The notes under the pieces were generated by a model. That model saw nothing but the letters and a program-made list of their open reading frames with translations, was not told the DNA's origin and did no database searches. Shown here one piece after another: positions 30,947 through 40,498 of a stretch of DNA of 64,000 nt. The stretch is from assembly GCA_022766945.1 (NCBI GenBank), contig JALEOU010000044.1:1-64000 (forward strand), read 5' to 3'. Numbering within the stretch: the stretch's first letter is position 1; each line of letters opens with the position of its first letter. This stretch comes from Fusicatenibacter sp. (GTDB lineage: Bacteria; Bacillota; Clostridia; Lachnospirales; Lachnospiraceae). Made by a program: the position numbers and the translations under genes.

Positions 30947-32191
30947 TCACTCCTTTGCTTCCTTCTTCTTGTCATACAGCTGTTCCAGGCTGGATACGCA
31001 TTCCAGAAAATGATCCCGTTCCATGGAATCTTTCATATAAAACATCATCTTGTTCACAACTTTTCCCGCAGCTGTATCGATCTGACGTTTCAGAGTCTCC
31101 TGTTCTCCTTCCGATAATGGGAGTTTTCGAAGTATTCTGTGGATTCGAAGATTCAGATCCTCCACCGCGTCAGACTCGATTTCCTTCATACGAGGAACCA
31201 GATCCAACGCATTATACCATCGATAAAACTCCTCCATCTCTTCCGACAGAATCTGTTCTGCTTTTCTTAATGCGCTTTCATTTCCTTCCGCTCCATTCAG
31301 CCTAAAATCATCAATATCATATAAGGTAATCAACTCCAGTTCTCCGATGGATGGCTCAATATCACGCGGAACAGCCAAATCTATCAAATACATTGGGTGA
31401 GAAATCTCAAGGTTATCCAGCAATTCCTGTCGGATTGTACAATTTGGACTCGAAGTAGCACTGACTACAATATCACACTGCGGAAACAATTCCATCCGTT
31501 CTCCATAATGAATTCTTTTACATCCAGGCGGAATCGCAACTACCCCGCTTCGATACTGACGAACCGTCACAGTGACATCCGCACCTGCCCTTTTCAGTGT
31601 GATAGCAGCAAGTTTTCCCATTTCACCATTTCCGATTACCATACAGGTTTTCCCGTGCAGATCAACTCCATCATCTGCAAGCATGGCAATCGCACGATCC
31701 ATAGCAGTTGCATTTGCATGCGTAAATGTCACCTCTGTCTTAACTCGTTTTGCTGCTGTCACTGCGCCGCGAAAAAGCACCTCAAGTACATTGTCCGTAC
31801 AATAATTCTCTCTGGAAAGAGAAAGTGCATCTTTTACCTGAGAGATAATCTGATCCTCCGCCAATATCATCGATTTCAGTCCACAGGTGAGATGAAAAAG
31901 ATGCTCTACCGCCTCATGCTCCTCTCTTATAATAAAACAGTCTCTGTATTGCGCCGGATCCAGATTCTTTTGCGCGCAAAGCAGTGCGAGTAGATCCTCC
32001 CGCCACTCCTGATCCGTACTCACCCACAATTCCATACGGTTACAGGTAGACAAAAGAACACATCCCCTGATTCCTTCCAGGTTTTTGAATTGTCTCTCAG
32101 CCTCCGCAGCAGCTTTTTGCGTAAATGAAAATCTGGCACGCAGATCCACATCCGCAAGACTGTGATCTATTCCAATCATCCGGATACTCAT
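30947..32191 (-). CDS. hemA: Glutamyl-tRNA reductase
   Basis: STCNRMELW; AEDQIISQVKDA; start taken at MSIRMIGIDHS. Confidence 0.95.
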   Translation of the reverse strand: MSIRMIGIDHSLADVDLRARFSFTQKAAAEAERQFKNLEGIRGCVLLSTCNRMELWVSTDQEWREDLLALLCAQKNLDPAQYRDCFIIREEHEAVEHLFHLTCGLKSMILAEDQIISQVKDALSLSRENYCTDNVLEVLFRGAVTAAKRVKTEVTFTHANATAMDRAIAMLADDGVDLHGKTCMVIGNGEMGKLAAITLKRAGADVTVTVRQYRSGVVAIPPGCKRIHYGERMELFPQCDIVVSATSSPNCTIRQELLDNLEISHPMYLIDLAVPRDIEPSIGELELITLYDIDDFRLNGAEGNESALRKAEQILSEEMEEFYRWYNALDLVPRMKEIESDAVEDLNLRIHRILRKLPLSEGEQETLKRQIDTAAGKVVNKMMFYMKDSMERDHFLECVSSLEQLYDKKKEAKE

Positions 32192-32339
32192 CTTAACTAT
32201 GCTCCTTTTTCCATATTCCAACCTATCATACCACAGAATGTCAGAATTCTGAACAGTTTTTCATAAAAATATTTGAGCTGATTTACAGTTATTAAATCTT
32301 CCGGACTTTTTAATTACATGCATGTCAATTCATAAATAA

Positions 32340-32372
32340 GATGCCACACTCTGCATACAAGAGTGTGGCATC
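32340..32372 (-). terminator. Intrinsic terminator after the MutS-like gene
   Basis: GATGCCACACTC / GAGTGTGGCATC perfect 12-bp stem. Confidence 0.8.
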
Positions 32373-32386
32373 CCACGTAAAACTTT

Positions 32387-34087
32387 TCATTCATTCAGTT
32401 GTTCCCAGATCCCGTTTTCTTCAAATCTGGCTGCCGCTTTTTTTGCTCCTTCTACAATTTCTCTTTCGTATCCCATGACAGAAAGCAGTGCGATTGCATT
32501 TCTTCCCACTGCTCTGCCTTCTTTCAAAAGATAGTCGAACTCCACATCCTGATCCGTTACCTTTTCTTCAAAATGGTAATTTGTGTACAGTTCTTCCAGA
32601 ATATAGGTCAGCTCAATATCATGCGTGGCCGCGAAACAGAGTACCTGTGGTTTGCGAAGGCTGAAAAGTACCTGTGAGGATGCAGCGATTCGTTCTACGG
32701 TATTGGTACCGCGGAAGACTTCATCGATTACACAAAGCAGCGGTTCTTTTTTCCTGCTTTGATCAAGGATTCTTTTCACTGATCGTATTTCCACAATGTA
32801 GTAACTTTCTCCATTTTCAATATCATCGCGAAGAGCCATAGATGTCATTACCCTGCACATCACGCTTTGGTAAGAATGGGACAGACTGGTATCAATGGAT
32901 TGCGCAAGAATCGCGTTTAATGCCACACTCTTCAAAAAGGTCGATTTTCCAGAAGCATTGGAACCGGTAATCAGGATTCCTCTTTTCGCACAGATACTGT
33001 TCGCTACAGGTTCCATAAGCAGCGGATGATACAGATCCTCCAGATCCATCACAAATTCTTCTATTCTGCCATTTGAAACATATTCCGGTATGCAATAAAA
33101 AGGAAGAGATTTTCGATACGAGGCAACGGATATGGCAAAATCAAGCACTCCGATATCGCTGATCATCTGCGTTAAAGTATTGCTGTTCTGCTTCAGATCC
33201 CGGATCACAGAATAAAAGGAAATAAAATCGAAAAGGAAAAATGTATTAAAGTAAGAAGAAAGCATACTGGCAAGATCCCCATCCATTCCTCTTGTATGAA
33301 TCAAAGTAATGCATTTTTTCCTGATTCCGCGCATTTTTCTACTTTCTACTTGAAGACGCAAAAGATAATCAGATAGTTCCGGTATTTCCATTTTTCCAAG
33401 TTTCCCGGCTGTCCGCAAAATCCTCAGAACACACATAAGACTCTTCAAACAGGCATCAATCCTGCCGGATTCCCTGCTGTGCACAATCACATTGATCGTC
33501 AGAAAGCTTATAAACACCATCATTCCAATAGCAGGCCAGACAAAAAGAAATGCAATTCCAACAAGCGCGGATGCAGACAGAAAAAAGTATTTCTTTCTGC
33601 TTCTTTTCGGAACATTTCGAATCGCATCGATATAATCAGAGATCGAATAGCCATAAATTCTTCCAATCCCATCCAGTGCTTCCTGTACCAAAACACGTTC
33701 TTTTTCATGACAGTCAAAATAGGAGATCAGGCGTTCTCGTTCGTTTAATACGGTTTCGTCAAGCTCTGGCATTCGGAGAGCACAATAGAGGTATTCATCT
33801 CCACACGCTGACATACTGTGGTTTATTTTTTGATAAACCAGATCCATATTCAAATCATTCCATGTAATGTCATCTATACTCAGGCTTTCCCCATATTTTC
33901 GTCTCGCATAATCCGCCATACAGGCAAGCTCTTCTGCCTGATACTCCCTGTGGGGTATCGTACCCCACAGGTCAACGATTCGTTTGCGACGACGCTTCTT
34001 TTGACTGTGGTTTTCTCTTATCATCAGAACCATAGCTGCTGCGATCAGAACCGCAACTGGCAGTATTTCCTGATATCCTGTATCCAT
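32387..34087 (-). CDS. MutS-family ATPase (MutS domain V) with N-terminal membrane segments
   Basis: GILITGSNASGKSTFLKSVALNAILAQS Walker A and CVIDEVFRGTNTVERIAAS; hydrophobic AVLIAAAMVLMI and LVGIAFLFVWPAIGMMVFISF. Confidence 0.9.
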   Translation of the reverse strand: MDTGYQEILPVAVLIAAAMVLMIRENHSQKKRRRKRIVDLWGTIPHREYQAEELACMADYARRKYGESLSIDDITWNDLNMDLVYQKINHSMSACGDEYLYCALRMPELDETVLNERERLISYFDCHEKERVLVQEALDGIGRIYGYSISDYIDAIRNVPKRSRKKYFFLSASALVGIAFLFVWPAIGMMVFISFLTINVIVHSRESGRIDACLKSLMCVLRILRTAGKLGKMEIPELSDYLLRLQVESRKMRGIRKKCITLIHTRGMDGDLASMLSSYFNTFFLFDFISFYSVIRDLKQNSNTLTQMISDIGVLDFAISVASYRKSLPFYCIPEYVSNGRIEEFVMDLEDLYHPLLMEPVANSICAKRGILITGSNASGKSTFLKSVALNAILAQSIDTSLSHSYQSVMCRVMTSMALRDDIENGESYYIVEIRSVKRILDQSRKKEPLLCVIDEVFRGTNTVERIAASSQVLFSLRKPQVLCFAATHDIELTYILEELYTNYHFEEKVTDQDVEFDYLLKEGRAVGRNAIALLSVMGYEREIVEGAKKAAARFEENGIWEQLNE

Positions 34088-34168
34088 ATTCTGTACTCCT
34101 TTTGGATCTTTCCTGCTGTATTATTTCTCGCAGGGAGTCGATGGATGTATTATAGCACACATGGTATC

Positions 34169-36802
34169 TTAACTGCTACCTGAATTATCCGAAACAGGGA
34201 TTTCATTAATCACAATATCATTGTGAGAATAATCGTCATACCGATACCTGTGGTTTTCAAACAGAACTCTGGTCCCTTTCGCGTTTATGCTTAAATCCGC
34301 TGTGACAAGAAATATGTCTTCTGCATTTTTTCCATATTCCGGTACTTCCATGTTTTGTATGCTTACATTCTCCGTTCCTGTCACGCTGATGACACCGTAT
34401 CGGTTAACATTCCATTCTGATATTTCATAAGAAGTTCCAAATGGAATTCCCTGGAGTGTTTTTTCCATTATCACGGAACCATCTTTTTCTGTATGGCTAT
34501 TTACATATTGCGCGTCAAACAGAAAAACCATTTGATATTCATGATCATTCCCCCAGAGGTCCTTACCTTTAACCGTCAAAATAAATGTGGGATTGCCATG
34601 CGACCAGACAATTTCGTCTGTCATGATTTTCTTGGCCAGTGTAATCTCCGCCAAAGGAGGATCTTCCATGCAGATGCTCTGTAACTCACCCGTTTCCAGA
34701 ACTTCGAATTTCATCGGTTCTGCTTTCATATAACCCTCCGGAGCACTGATCTCTTCCAGCAGATATCTTCCGGCAGCAATATGGTTGAAACGCAACGGTT
34801 CCTCATCGCTGATCCATTCGCAAATCAGATTGCCGTCCTCATCTGTCAGACGGAGCTGTGCGCCGGATAACAGCTTTTGAGAAACGCTGTTCTTTTTTGA
34901 GATTGCGAGCTTTATAAAATCATTTTCCACCTCAATGACTCCGTCTGTTGCTTCCGCACACACTCCATATTGATCAACAGTAAATTGTCTGACCGTTGTA
35001 TCGGTCACATAACCGGATGGCGCCTGAATTTCCTTGTAGCAATAAGTTCCCGTTGCCAGGCCAGTGAGTACGGCTCTTCCATCGGATCCCGTAACAATAC
35101 GAATCTGTTCTTCCGGATATTCCTGATTCCAGTACAAAAACACAGCACCGGAAAGACTCAGAGTTGCTTCTTCACCTTCTGCCTTTTTTCCTGTCTTATG
35201 GATGATAATCTGATTTTTCTGATCCTCAAAAGAAACCTCTTTTGTCACAAGCAGGGTATCTGCATCTTTCCACGAAAGTGTCACTTCTTTTCTCTCGTCA
35301 TTCAAAAGATAACCGTTGGATGGCCGTATCTCCTGGACCATATACGTTCCATAATCCAGTTCCGATGAAACCGCCACACCATTTTGGGTGGTGATTGTGT
35401 CTGCAACATCACCTTTCTTATAGATTTGCTGTCCGTCCGGAGTGCTGATATCCTCGCCTGCAATTATCTGAAAGACAGTTCCTGAAAGAGGTTCCTTCGT
35501 ATCTGCATCCGTCTTTTTTACCGTGATCTTGCCCTTTCCGCGCTGATTTGTTACCCGGAAAAGGATCGTTTCGGTTCCTGGCTCATCAACAACAAATTCC
35601 TGTGTCCAGTTTCCCACATACCCTGTCGGAACTTCCTCTTCGACTTTAAATTTTCCCTGATTCTGTTCTGTATATTCCAGATTATATCTGCAATATCTCC
35701 CAGTCTCTTCTTCCCAGTCCAGAAAACCAGCAAAATCCCAGGCAGAACCGTTCCACTCATAAAGCTCAAACTTAACATTTCGAAGGAGCAGACCGCTTTT
35801 GGCATCTGTCTTTTCGATGATCAGGTCTGCCTTTTTCGTAAACTGGCACATAATCTCAGAAGTATAACCAAACTCACAGGTCATCCACGCCAGGACGTCT
35901 CCGCCTTTTGTGTCATAAATTCCTTTCCATCTTTTCATCTCATTATCATTTTCCCAATTATTATAGTCGATCCGATGATAATAGATGCCTTCCGGGTTTT
36001 TATCGCCGTTGACAAATGTGAGGGTCTGGCTTTCTCCTTTGTATGTATAAGTAACCCAGCCATTGGGATTCTTCGGTGAAGTTTCGCTTCCGTCTGACCA
36101 GATAATTCCGGTTTTCTCCTCATATCCCATTCTTGCCATGGCAGCCTGATTGAAATAGATATTTTCAATCTGATCATGAACCTGAAATCCCTGATAAAAA
36201 TCCAGATCCGAAAGCGTAAAATGGCCTTCCAACGATACGGGCTGCATACGATCATCAAAATAGGAAAAGCGTACGGTAACAGACAAAAGACCCTTGATAT
36301 CAATAACCGGTTTATTGTCATCCACAGAGACAATCACACTGGTGTAAGAATCATCGGGAAGGTTCTGATGTTTCTCCCAGTCCAGAAGCGTAATCCGAAG
36401 ATTGATCTGTTTTCCCTGATAAACCCCTACATTCGTATAGTCAACATACATCTTCCCTTTACGTTCATCAGCCGCAATAAAAGAACGGGTGTTACTCCAC
36501 GCTGTGATATCCGCCTGCTTCCACCAGGTGGATATAATCTGCGCCTCCTGTTGTCCGTATACACAAAAATCATTATCCCAGTTCTCGGAAAAACATATTT
36601 CTGTCTGACTCGTAATAATCGGACTAAACTGGTAATACCCGTCGATCATATCTGTTTCCGAAACAAGAATCCCATTTGACATACTATCCAGAGAATCATA
36701 GTTTGCAGCTGCAACTACAGCCTGCGCGAAAAGCAGACGGATCAGGATAAGAATGATTGCCAGGGGAACTATTTTCCAAAGCCTTTTCAAAAAATCTGTC
36801 AT
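34169..36802 (-). CDS. SpaA/prealbumin-like multi-domain surface protein, N-terminal TM, no C-terminal LPxTG
   Basis: Repeated ITVKKTDADTKEPLSGTVFQI / IIHKTGKK...LSGAVF / LAISKKNSVSQKLLSGAQLRL and EIxAPxGY motifs; start chosen at MTDFLKRLWK. Confidence 0.85.
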   Translation of the reverse strand: MTDFLKRLWKIVPLAIILILIRLLFAQAVVAAANYDSLDSMSNGILVSETDMIDGYYQFSPIITSQTEICFSENWDNDFCVYGQQEAQIISTWWKQADITAWSNTRSFIAADERKGKMYVDYTNVGVYQGKQINLRITLLDWEKHQNLPDDSYTSVIVSVDDNKPVIDIKGLLSVTVRFSYFDDRMQPVSLEGHFTLSDLDFYQGFQVHDQIENIYFNQAAMARMGYEEKTGIIWSDGSETSPKNPNGWVTYTYKGESQTLTFVNGDKNPEGIYYHRIDYNNWENDNEMKRWKGIYDTKGGDVLAWMTCEFGYTSEIMCQFTKKADLIIEKTDAKSGLLLRNVKFELYEWNGSAWDFAGFLDWEEETGRYCRYNLEYTEQNQGKFKVEEEVPTGYVGNWTQEFVVDEPGTETILFRVTNQRGKGKITVKKTDADTKEPLSGTVFQIIAGEDISTPDGQQIYKKGDVADTITTQNGVAVSSELDYGTYMVQEIRPSNGYLLNDERKEVTLSWKDADTLLVTKEVSFEDQKNQIIIHKTGKKAEGEEATLSLSGAVFLYWNQEYPEEQIRIVTGSDGRAVLTGLATGTYCYKEIQAPSGYVTDTTVRQFTVDQYGVCAEATDGVIEVENDFIKLAISKKNSVSQKLLSGAQLRLTDEDGNLICEWISDEEPLRFNHIAAGRYLLEEISAPEGYMKAEPMKFEVLETGELQSICMEDPPLAEITLAKKIMTDEIVWSHGNPTFILTVKGKDLWGNDHEYQMVFLFDAQYVNSHTEKDGSVIMEKTLQGIPFGTSYEISEWNVNRYGVISVTGTENVSIQNMEVPEYGKNAEDIFLVTADLSINAKGTRVLFENHRYRYDDYSHNDIVINEIPVSDNSGSS

Positions 36803-36803
36803 C

Positions 36804-37931
36804 TTATTTCCTCCTCTTCCGGTTTCCCTTCTCACCCAGTACAGCGAAAAGGAAAACAGCACCAACTGCTGTGAGCAGCCACAGAACTACATTCTGTCCG
36901 TCTCCCGTCACAGGTCCAAAGACTTTCGATGGAAGTTCTTCAAATCTGGCAGAGAAAATCCATTTTTCATCCGTCTGGGCCATGGCATATTCATTTTTCA
37001 TGTCCTCAGGTACCAAAAGAATAAATTTCATGCTCTTATCGCAACCGGGTTCAAAGACACCAAGGCTGATTTCCTGTTGTAATTCCGCTGATCTTAAGCT
37101 TCCCTGATATACCTGTTTTCCATCCAGTTCAATGATAAGCTGTATCTTCTGCGATAAATCTCCGGAATTTTCACCTGCTTTGGTCGAAAAAAAGAGTTCC
37201 GTCTCTGTTTTTGATGGATTCTGTATCCGAACGGTATCGCTGACCAGATCACCCGGCATCAACAGACCAAAATTTGCGAAAAAATCTTCCGGTAATGCCA
37301 CCAGTTCCGAGGCATCTTCTTTCAGTTCCACATTCAGATTCTGATAGTTCCTGTTGATCGTCACCGATTCTCCCGATTTATGAATACAAACCTCCGGTTC
37401 ATAGCTGCCCCACGGATCTGAGCTATCAAAATCCGGTGTGAAATTAGCAGACTGAATTGCCTCAGCCGTGATATTGAGTAAAAATCTTTTCTCAGCTTCT
37501 GTTTCCGTCCAGTCAGAAGGAATCTTTACCTCACGGAAAAGATCAATTGATTCTCCTTCTTCCAGCGGCTTCCTATAGTAATAATACTCTCCCTGTAAAA
37601 TCCAGATTGCAGTATTGATATCACATTCCACTTCAGAATGGGAGGTTATTTCACTTTGGTCAAGCGCAACCTTCACTCGCACATAACACGGCATTGCAAG
37701 ATTGGTGATCCTGGGTATTTTCGAAATCGTTTCTGACGGCAGCACAATTCTCTCCGATTCCCCATAGGTCGTACCAGCTCTTGTCAATTCTTCCAGAGAA
37801 ATATTCACATCTCCAATTGACAGATGGTTCTGTACTTCCACGCTGGTATTCCGGTATGCAAAAACTGCAATTGTTCCACTAAAAAGTAGGAAAACAAGCA
37901 ACATCAAACTTACGATTCCTTTATGTCTCAT
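36804..37931 (-). CDS. TasA/camelysin-like surface protein with PVTG-type sorting signal and TM tail
   Basis: N-term signal IAVFAYRNTSVEVQNHLSIGDVNISLEE; C-term FGPVTGDGQNVVLWLLTAVGAVFLFAVLGEKGNRKRRK. Confidence 0.75.
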   Translation of the reverse strand: MRHKGIVSLMLLVFLLFSGTIAVFAYRNTSVEVQNHLSIGDVNISLEELTRAGTTYGESERIVLPSETISKIPRITNLAMPCYVRVKVALDQSEITSHSEVECDINTAIWILQGEYYYYRKPLEEGESIDLFREVKIPSDWTETEAEKRFLLNITAEAIQSANFTPDFDSSDPWGSYEPEVCIHKSGESVTINRNYQNLNVELKEDASELVALPEDFFANFGLLMPGDLVSDTVRIQNPSKTETELFFSTKAGENSGDLSQKIQLIIELDGKQVYQGSLRSAELQQEISLGVFEPGCDKSMKFILLVPEDMKNEYAMAQTDEKWIFSARFEELPSKVFGPVTGDGQNVVLWLLTAVGAVFLFAVLGEKGNRKRRK

Positions 37932-38496
37932 CAGGCATCACCTCACTTTTTTCTTTTCCCTCATAAAAATTCCAGGCTGCCTGATAATTTTCAAAAGGAA
38001 TTCCCTCGTGTTCTGCCTGCACCGACTCTTCATAGCAGATCACTTTCCGCGTGTCCTGCGAGCTGTTTTTCATCCCTTCACCGTCATAATGAATACCGGA
38101 AAACAAAGGCGTTGTTGCTTCCCCGGACGACAGCGGAGTTAGATAATAGAAAAATCCATCCTGACCATCCACCCAGTGCTCCAGATCCACATCTGTGAGT
38201 GTAAATCCCTCTCCTGCGTCACTGCCCTCAAACACAACTGCCATTCGGACATAACAAATTACCCCGGTCTGGTTCCTTACAGAAGCAGATTTTAAGATAT
38301 CAGATGGTTTTTCCGGATCCAACGGATCAGGAGTTGGAAATTCTTCTTCGATCTCTGTTGTAATGCAGCCCACAGTAAAACGGTTCTGCAGTTTCTCGGA
38401 ATCCGTGAAAAAAGCACCTGTCATATTCACAGTGAACAAAGCTGACATGAGCATCAGTCCGGCTGCTGCAATCAAGGCTTTTCCTGCCTTTTTCAA
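37921..38496 (-). CDS. SipW-dependent-type (TasA/CalY-like) secreted protein
   Basis: LFTVNMTGAFFTDSEKLQNRFTVGCITTEIEEEF resembles the xxAYFTDxxxxxNxFTVGxVxIxxxE pattern. Confidence 0.78.
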   Translation of the reverse strand: MKKAGKALIAAAGLMLMSALFTVNMTGAFFTDSEKLQNRFTVGCITTEIEEEFPTPDPLDPEKPSDILKSASVRNQTGVICYVRMAVVFEGSDAGEGFTLTDVDLEHWVDGQDGFFYYLTPLSSGEATTPLFSGIHYDGEGMKNSSQDTRKVICYEESVQAEHEGIPFENYQAAWNFYEGKEKSEVMPDET

Positions 38497-38510
38497 TCTC
38501 TGTACTCCTT

Positions 38511-39224
38511 TCAGTCAATTCCTGCAGTTACTGCTCCTTCTAATCCTTCGTTCTGCATGTAGTATTTTTCCCACGCTGAAATGGCCTGATCACGAACGCT
38601 TCCGGTTCCATCAGAAGTGTTCACTGTCTGAATTGCATAAGAACGTACCGGTATCTCCAACTGTACTTCATCCATCTGCCCTTCCACGATGTTCGCAAAT
38701 CGTACACTGGTAAAGAGCGGTTTTGTGGATTCTCCCGGACTTAATATGGAATCATAATTATACACATAAACCATATAATCTCCTGTCTTTTTCTGATACA
38801 TCAGATTCCAGCCATCCATCTGATCCTGGGCCGACAGCTGAACGCCCTCCAGAGAAAAAAGCTCCGTTTCTGCTGCAGCACCATTGTTCTCTCTTGTTCC
38901 ATCCTCTGCAGCAGTCACAACATTTGCCATGGGAATTGAGACATCCATATAAACAAATGCGTCATTTTTCCCCACGTTAGTCAGCAGAGGGTTTTTGGGA
39001 ATTTCCTGTCCGGGCACGATATCCGGTGTTTTTCCTTCTTCATCCGGTTGATAATCCGGTTCTGTCTCTTCTATATCCACTTTTCCAACCACAAATTTAT
39101 TCTGCACTTCCTCGTGATCAGTAAGATAAGCAAGTGTTCCTCCTGAAATTCCGATGGCACATGCCGCCACGAGTGCTGCTGCTATCACCAGGTTCTCTTT
39201 TTTGCTATTCCAAAATTTTCTCAT
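38511..39224 (-). CDS. SipW-dependent-type (TasA/CalY-like) secreted protein
   Basis: CAIGISGGTLAYLTDHEEVQNKFVVGKVDIEETEPD SipW-type signal. Confidence 0.82.
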   Translation of the reverse strand: MRKFWNSKKENLVIAAALVAACAIGISGGTLAYLTDHEEVQNKFVVGKVDIEETEPDYQPDEEGKTPDIVPGQEIPKNPLLTNVGKNDAFVYMDVSIPMANVVTAAEDGTRENNGAAAETELFSLEGVQLSAQDQMDGWNLMYQKKTGDYMVYVYNYDSILSPGESTKPLFTSVRFANIVEGQMDEVQLEIPVRSYAIQTVNTSDGTGSVRDQAISAWEKYYMQNEGLEGAVTAGID

Positions 39225-39390
39225 AGTTATGTTCTCCTTTTGTACTCTTTCACTGTTTTATTCTAAATGCCTGTTCGTTCTCCCGTAAACAGGGTCAAAC
39301 AAATGATTCTTATGGGAAGCAAAAGAACACAAAAATAAGAGGATCTCTCTCATTCCTCCGTACCATCAGCATAAATATGACATTTCCACC

Positions 39391-39412
39391 AGTATGTCCT
39401 GCACGACATACT
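39391..39412. repeat. Perfect inverted repeat upstream of the surface cassette
   Basis: AGTATGTC-CTGCAC-GACATACT. Confidence 0.8.
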
Positions 39413-39431
39413 TTCAATCATCCTGGAAATC

Positions 39432-39449
39432 AGCCGGAGAATACCGGCT
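39432..39449. repeat. Perfect inverted repeat upstream of the surface cassette
   Basis: AGCCGG-AGAATA-CCGGCT. Confidence 0.75.
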
Positions 39450-39498
39450 CATGGGAAATTACCCTTAGGGTAAAAATGATTCTGTAAAAAGTAATTAA

Positions 39499-39517
39499 AG
39501 CCTACCACAGGCAGGCT
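39499..39517 (-). terminator. Intrinsic terminator of the cobT-cob-amidohydrolase operon
   Basis: Minus strand AGCCTGCC-TGT-GGTAGGCT followed by TTAATTACTTTTT. Confidence 0.75.
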
Positions 39518-39595
39518 CTAATTTCAAGATCCATTTTATAAATTTTTTCTAAATTCAAAACCAGATGCTGCTGTTTCCCTGGAAAAAACCGGTTT

Positions 39596-40498
39596 TCAAT
39601 AAACCGCTTTTTGTTCCTGCAGCGGATAATCCCTTTGAAACAGGTTTCTGATTCGCTCTTCCCCTGCTTTCAGCTGCTCATCCAGATCCGGGCATTCTCC
39701 AAGAATACGGTGAAACTGTGTATACTCATCCACAATTCCTTGCCCGTGCAGCACACGATACGCTCCCGCATCACTGCCAAGCGCCATCAAAACTCCTTTT
39801 TCATATCCGCAATGCAGGCTTTCCTCCTGGGTCTCCATGATTTTGTAAAGGACTTCATCCTCATACCGTTTGCTGCCAATCAGATTTGTTACCGTTACTA
39901 CAGTGGGAACCCACACAGCTTTATGTTCAGCCATGCAGCTCAGACTCTCTTCGTTCTGATAATTGCCGTGTTCGATGGAATCCGCCCCTGCTTCCACAGC
40001 ATCTATTACCGCCTGGGGTCCGTTAACATGAACCATCACATGGAATCCCTCTTCATGGGCAATCTTCACCATAGAAAAGACTTCTTTCCGTTCCAAAGCC
40101 TTACCTGTCACTGTTCCGTGATCATTGAAATCAAGAATTCCAGAGGTCATAATCTTAACAAAATCTCCCCTGTTCTGTCTTACCCCACGTACCAGATCTG
40201 CATACTCTTTGATCGTCTCAAATTCCTTCCCGACAATCTGTCCATAGTGTCCTTTTTTGTGTATTGCATAAACCGGTGTACGGTACGTGATTCCATATTC
40301 ACCTGCAATACTTCTTGCCAGCACTCCTGCGCCATATCGGTCTCCGCCATCTCTTACAAAGGATACACCTTTTTCCTGATATTGCTTCAGATGCTGACGA
40401 ATCAGCTTTTCATCCGGACAATCACAATGCGCCTGCGCTGCTTTTTTATAATCAACGCCATCCATAAAAATGTGTGCATGACATTCTCCAAACATCAC
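39596..40498 (-). CDS. Amidohydrolase-superfamily metal-dependent hydrolase
   Basis: HxH (CHAHIF), FVKIM, MVHVNG, SIEHGNY, ALGSDAGA metal-ligand set; 4-nt overlap with cobC. Confidence 0.85.
   Translation of the reverse strand: MMFGECHAHIFMDGVDYKKAAQAHCDCPDEKLIRQHLKQYQEKGVSFVRDGGDRYGAGVLARSIAGEYGITYRTPVYAIHKKGHYGQIVGKEFETIKEYADLVRGVRQNRGDFVKIMTSGILDFNDHGTVTGKALERKEVFSMVKIAHEEGFHVMVHVNGPQAVIDAVEAGADSIEHGNYQNEESLSCMAEHKAVWVPTVVTVTNLIGSKRYEDEVLYKIMETQEESLHCGYEKGVLMALGSDAGAYRVLHGQGIVDEYTQFHRILGECPDLDEQLKAGEERIRNLFQRDYPLQEQKAVY

Noticed and set aside
32240-32262. TCAGAATTCTGAACAGT resembling an end of the dispersed repeat
   Set aside because: Only one half is present and nothing else in the region matches copies A-C; likely chance
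34169-39224. Surface cassette considered as a complete sortase-assembled pilus operon
   Set aside because: No sortase gene in the window and the SpaA-type protein lacks an LPxTG tail, so only a partial, trans-dependent system can be claimed
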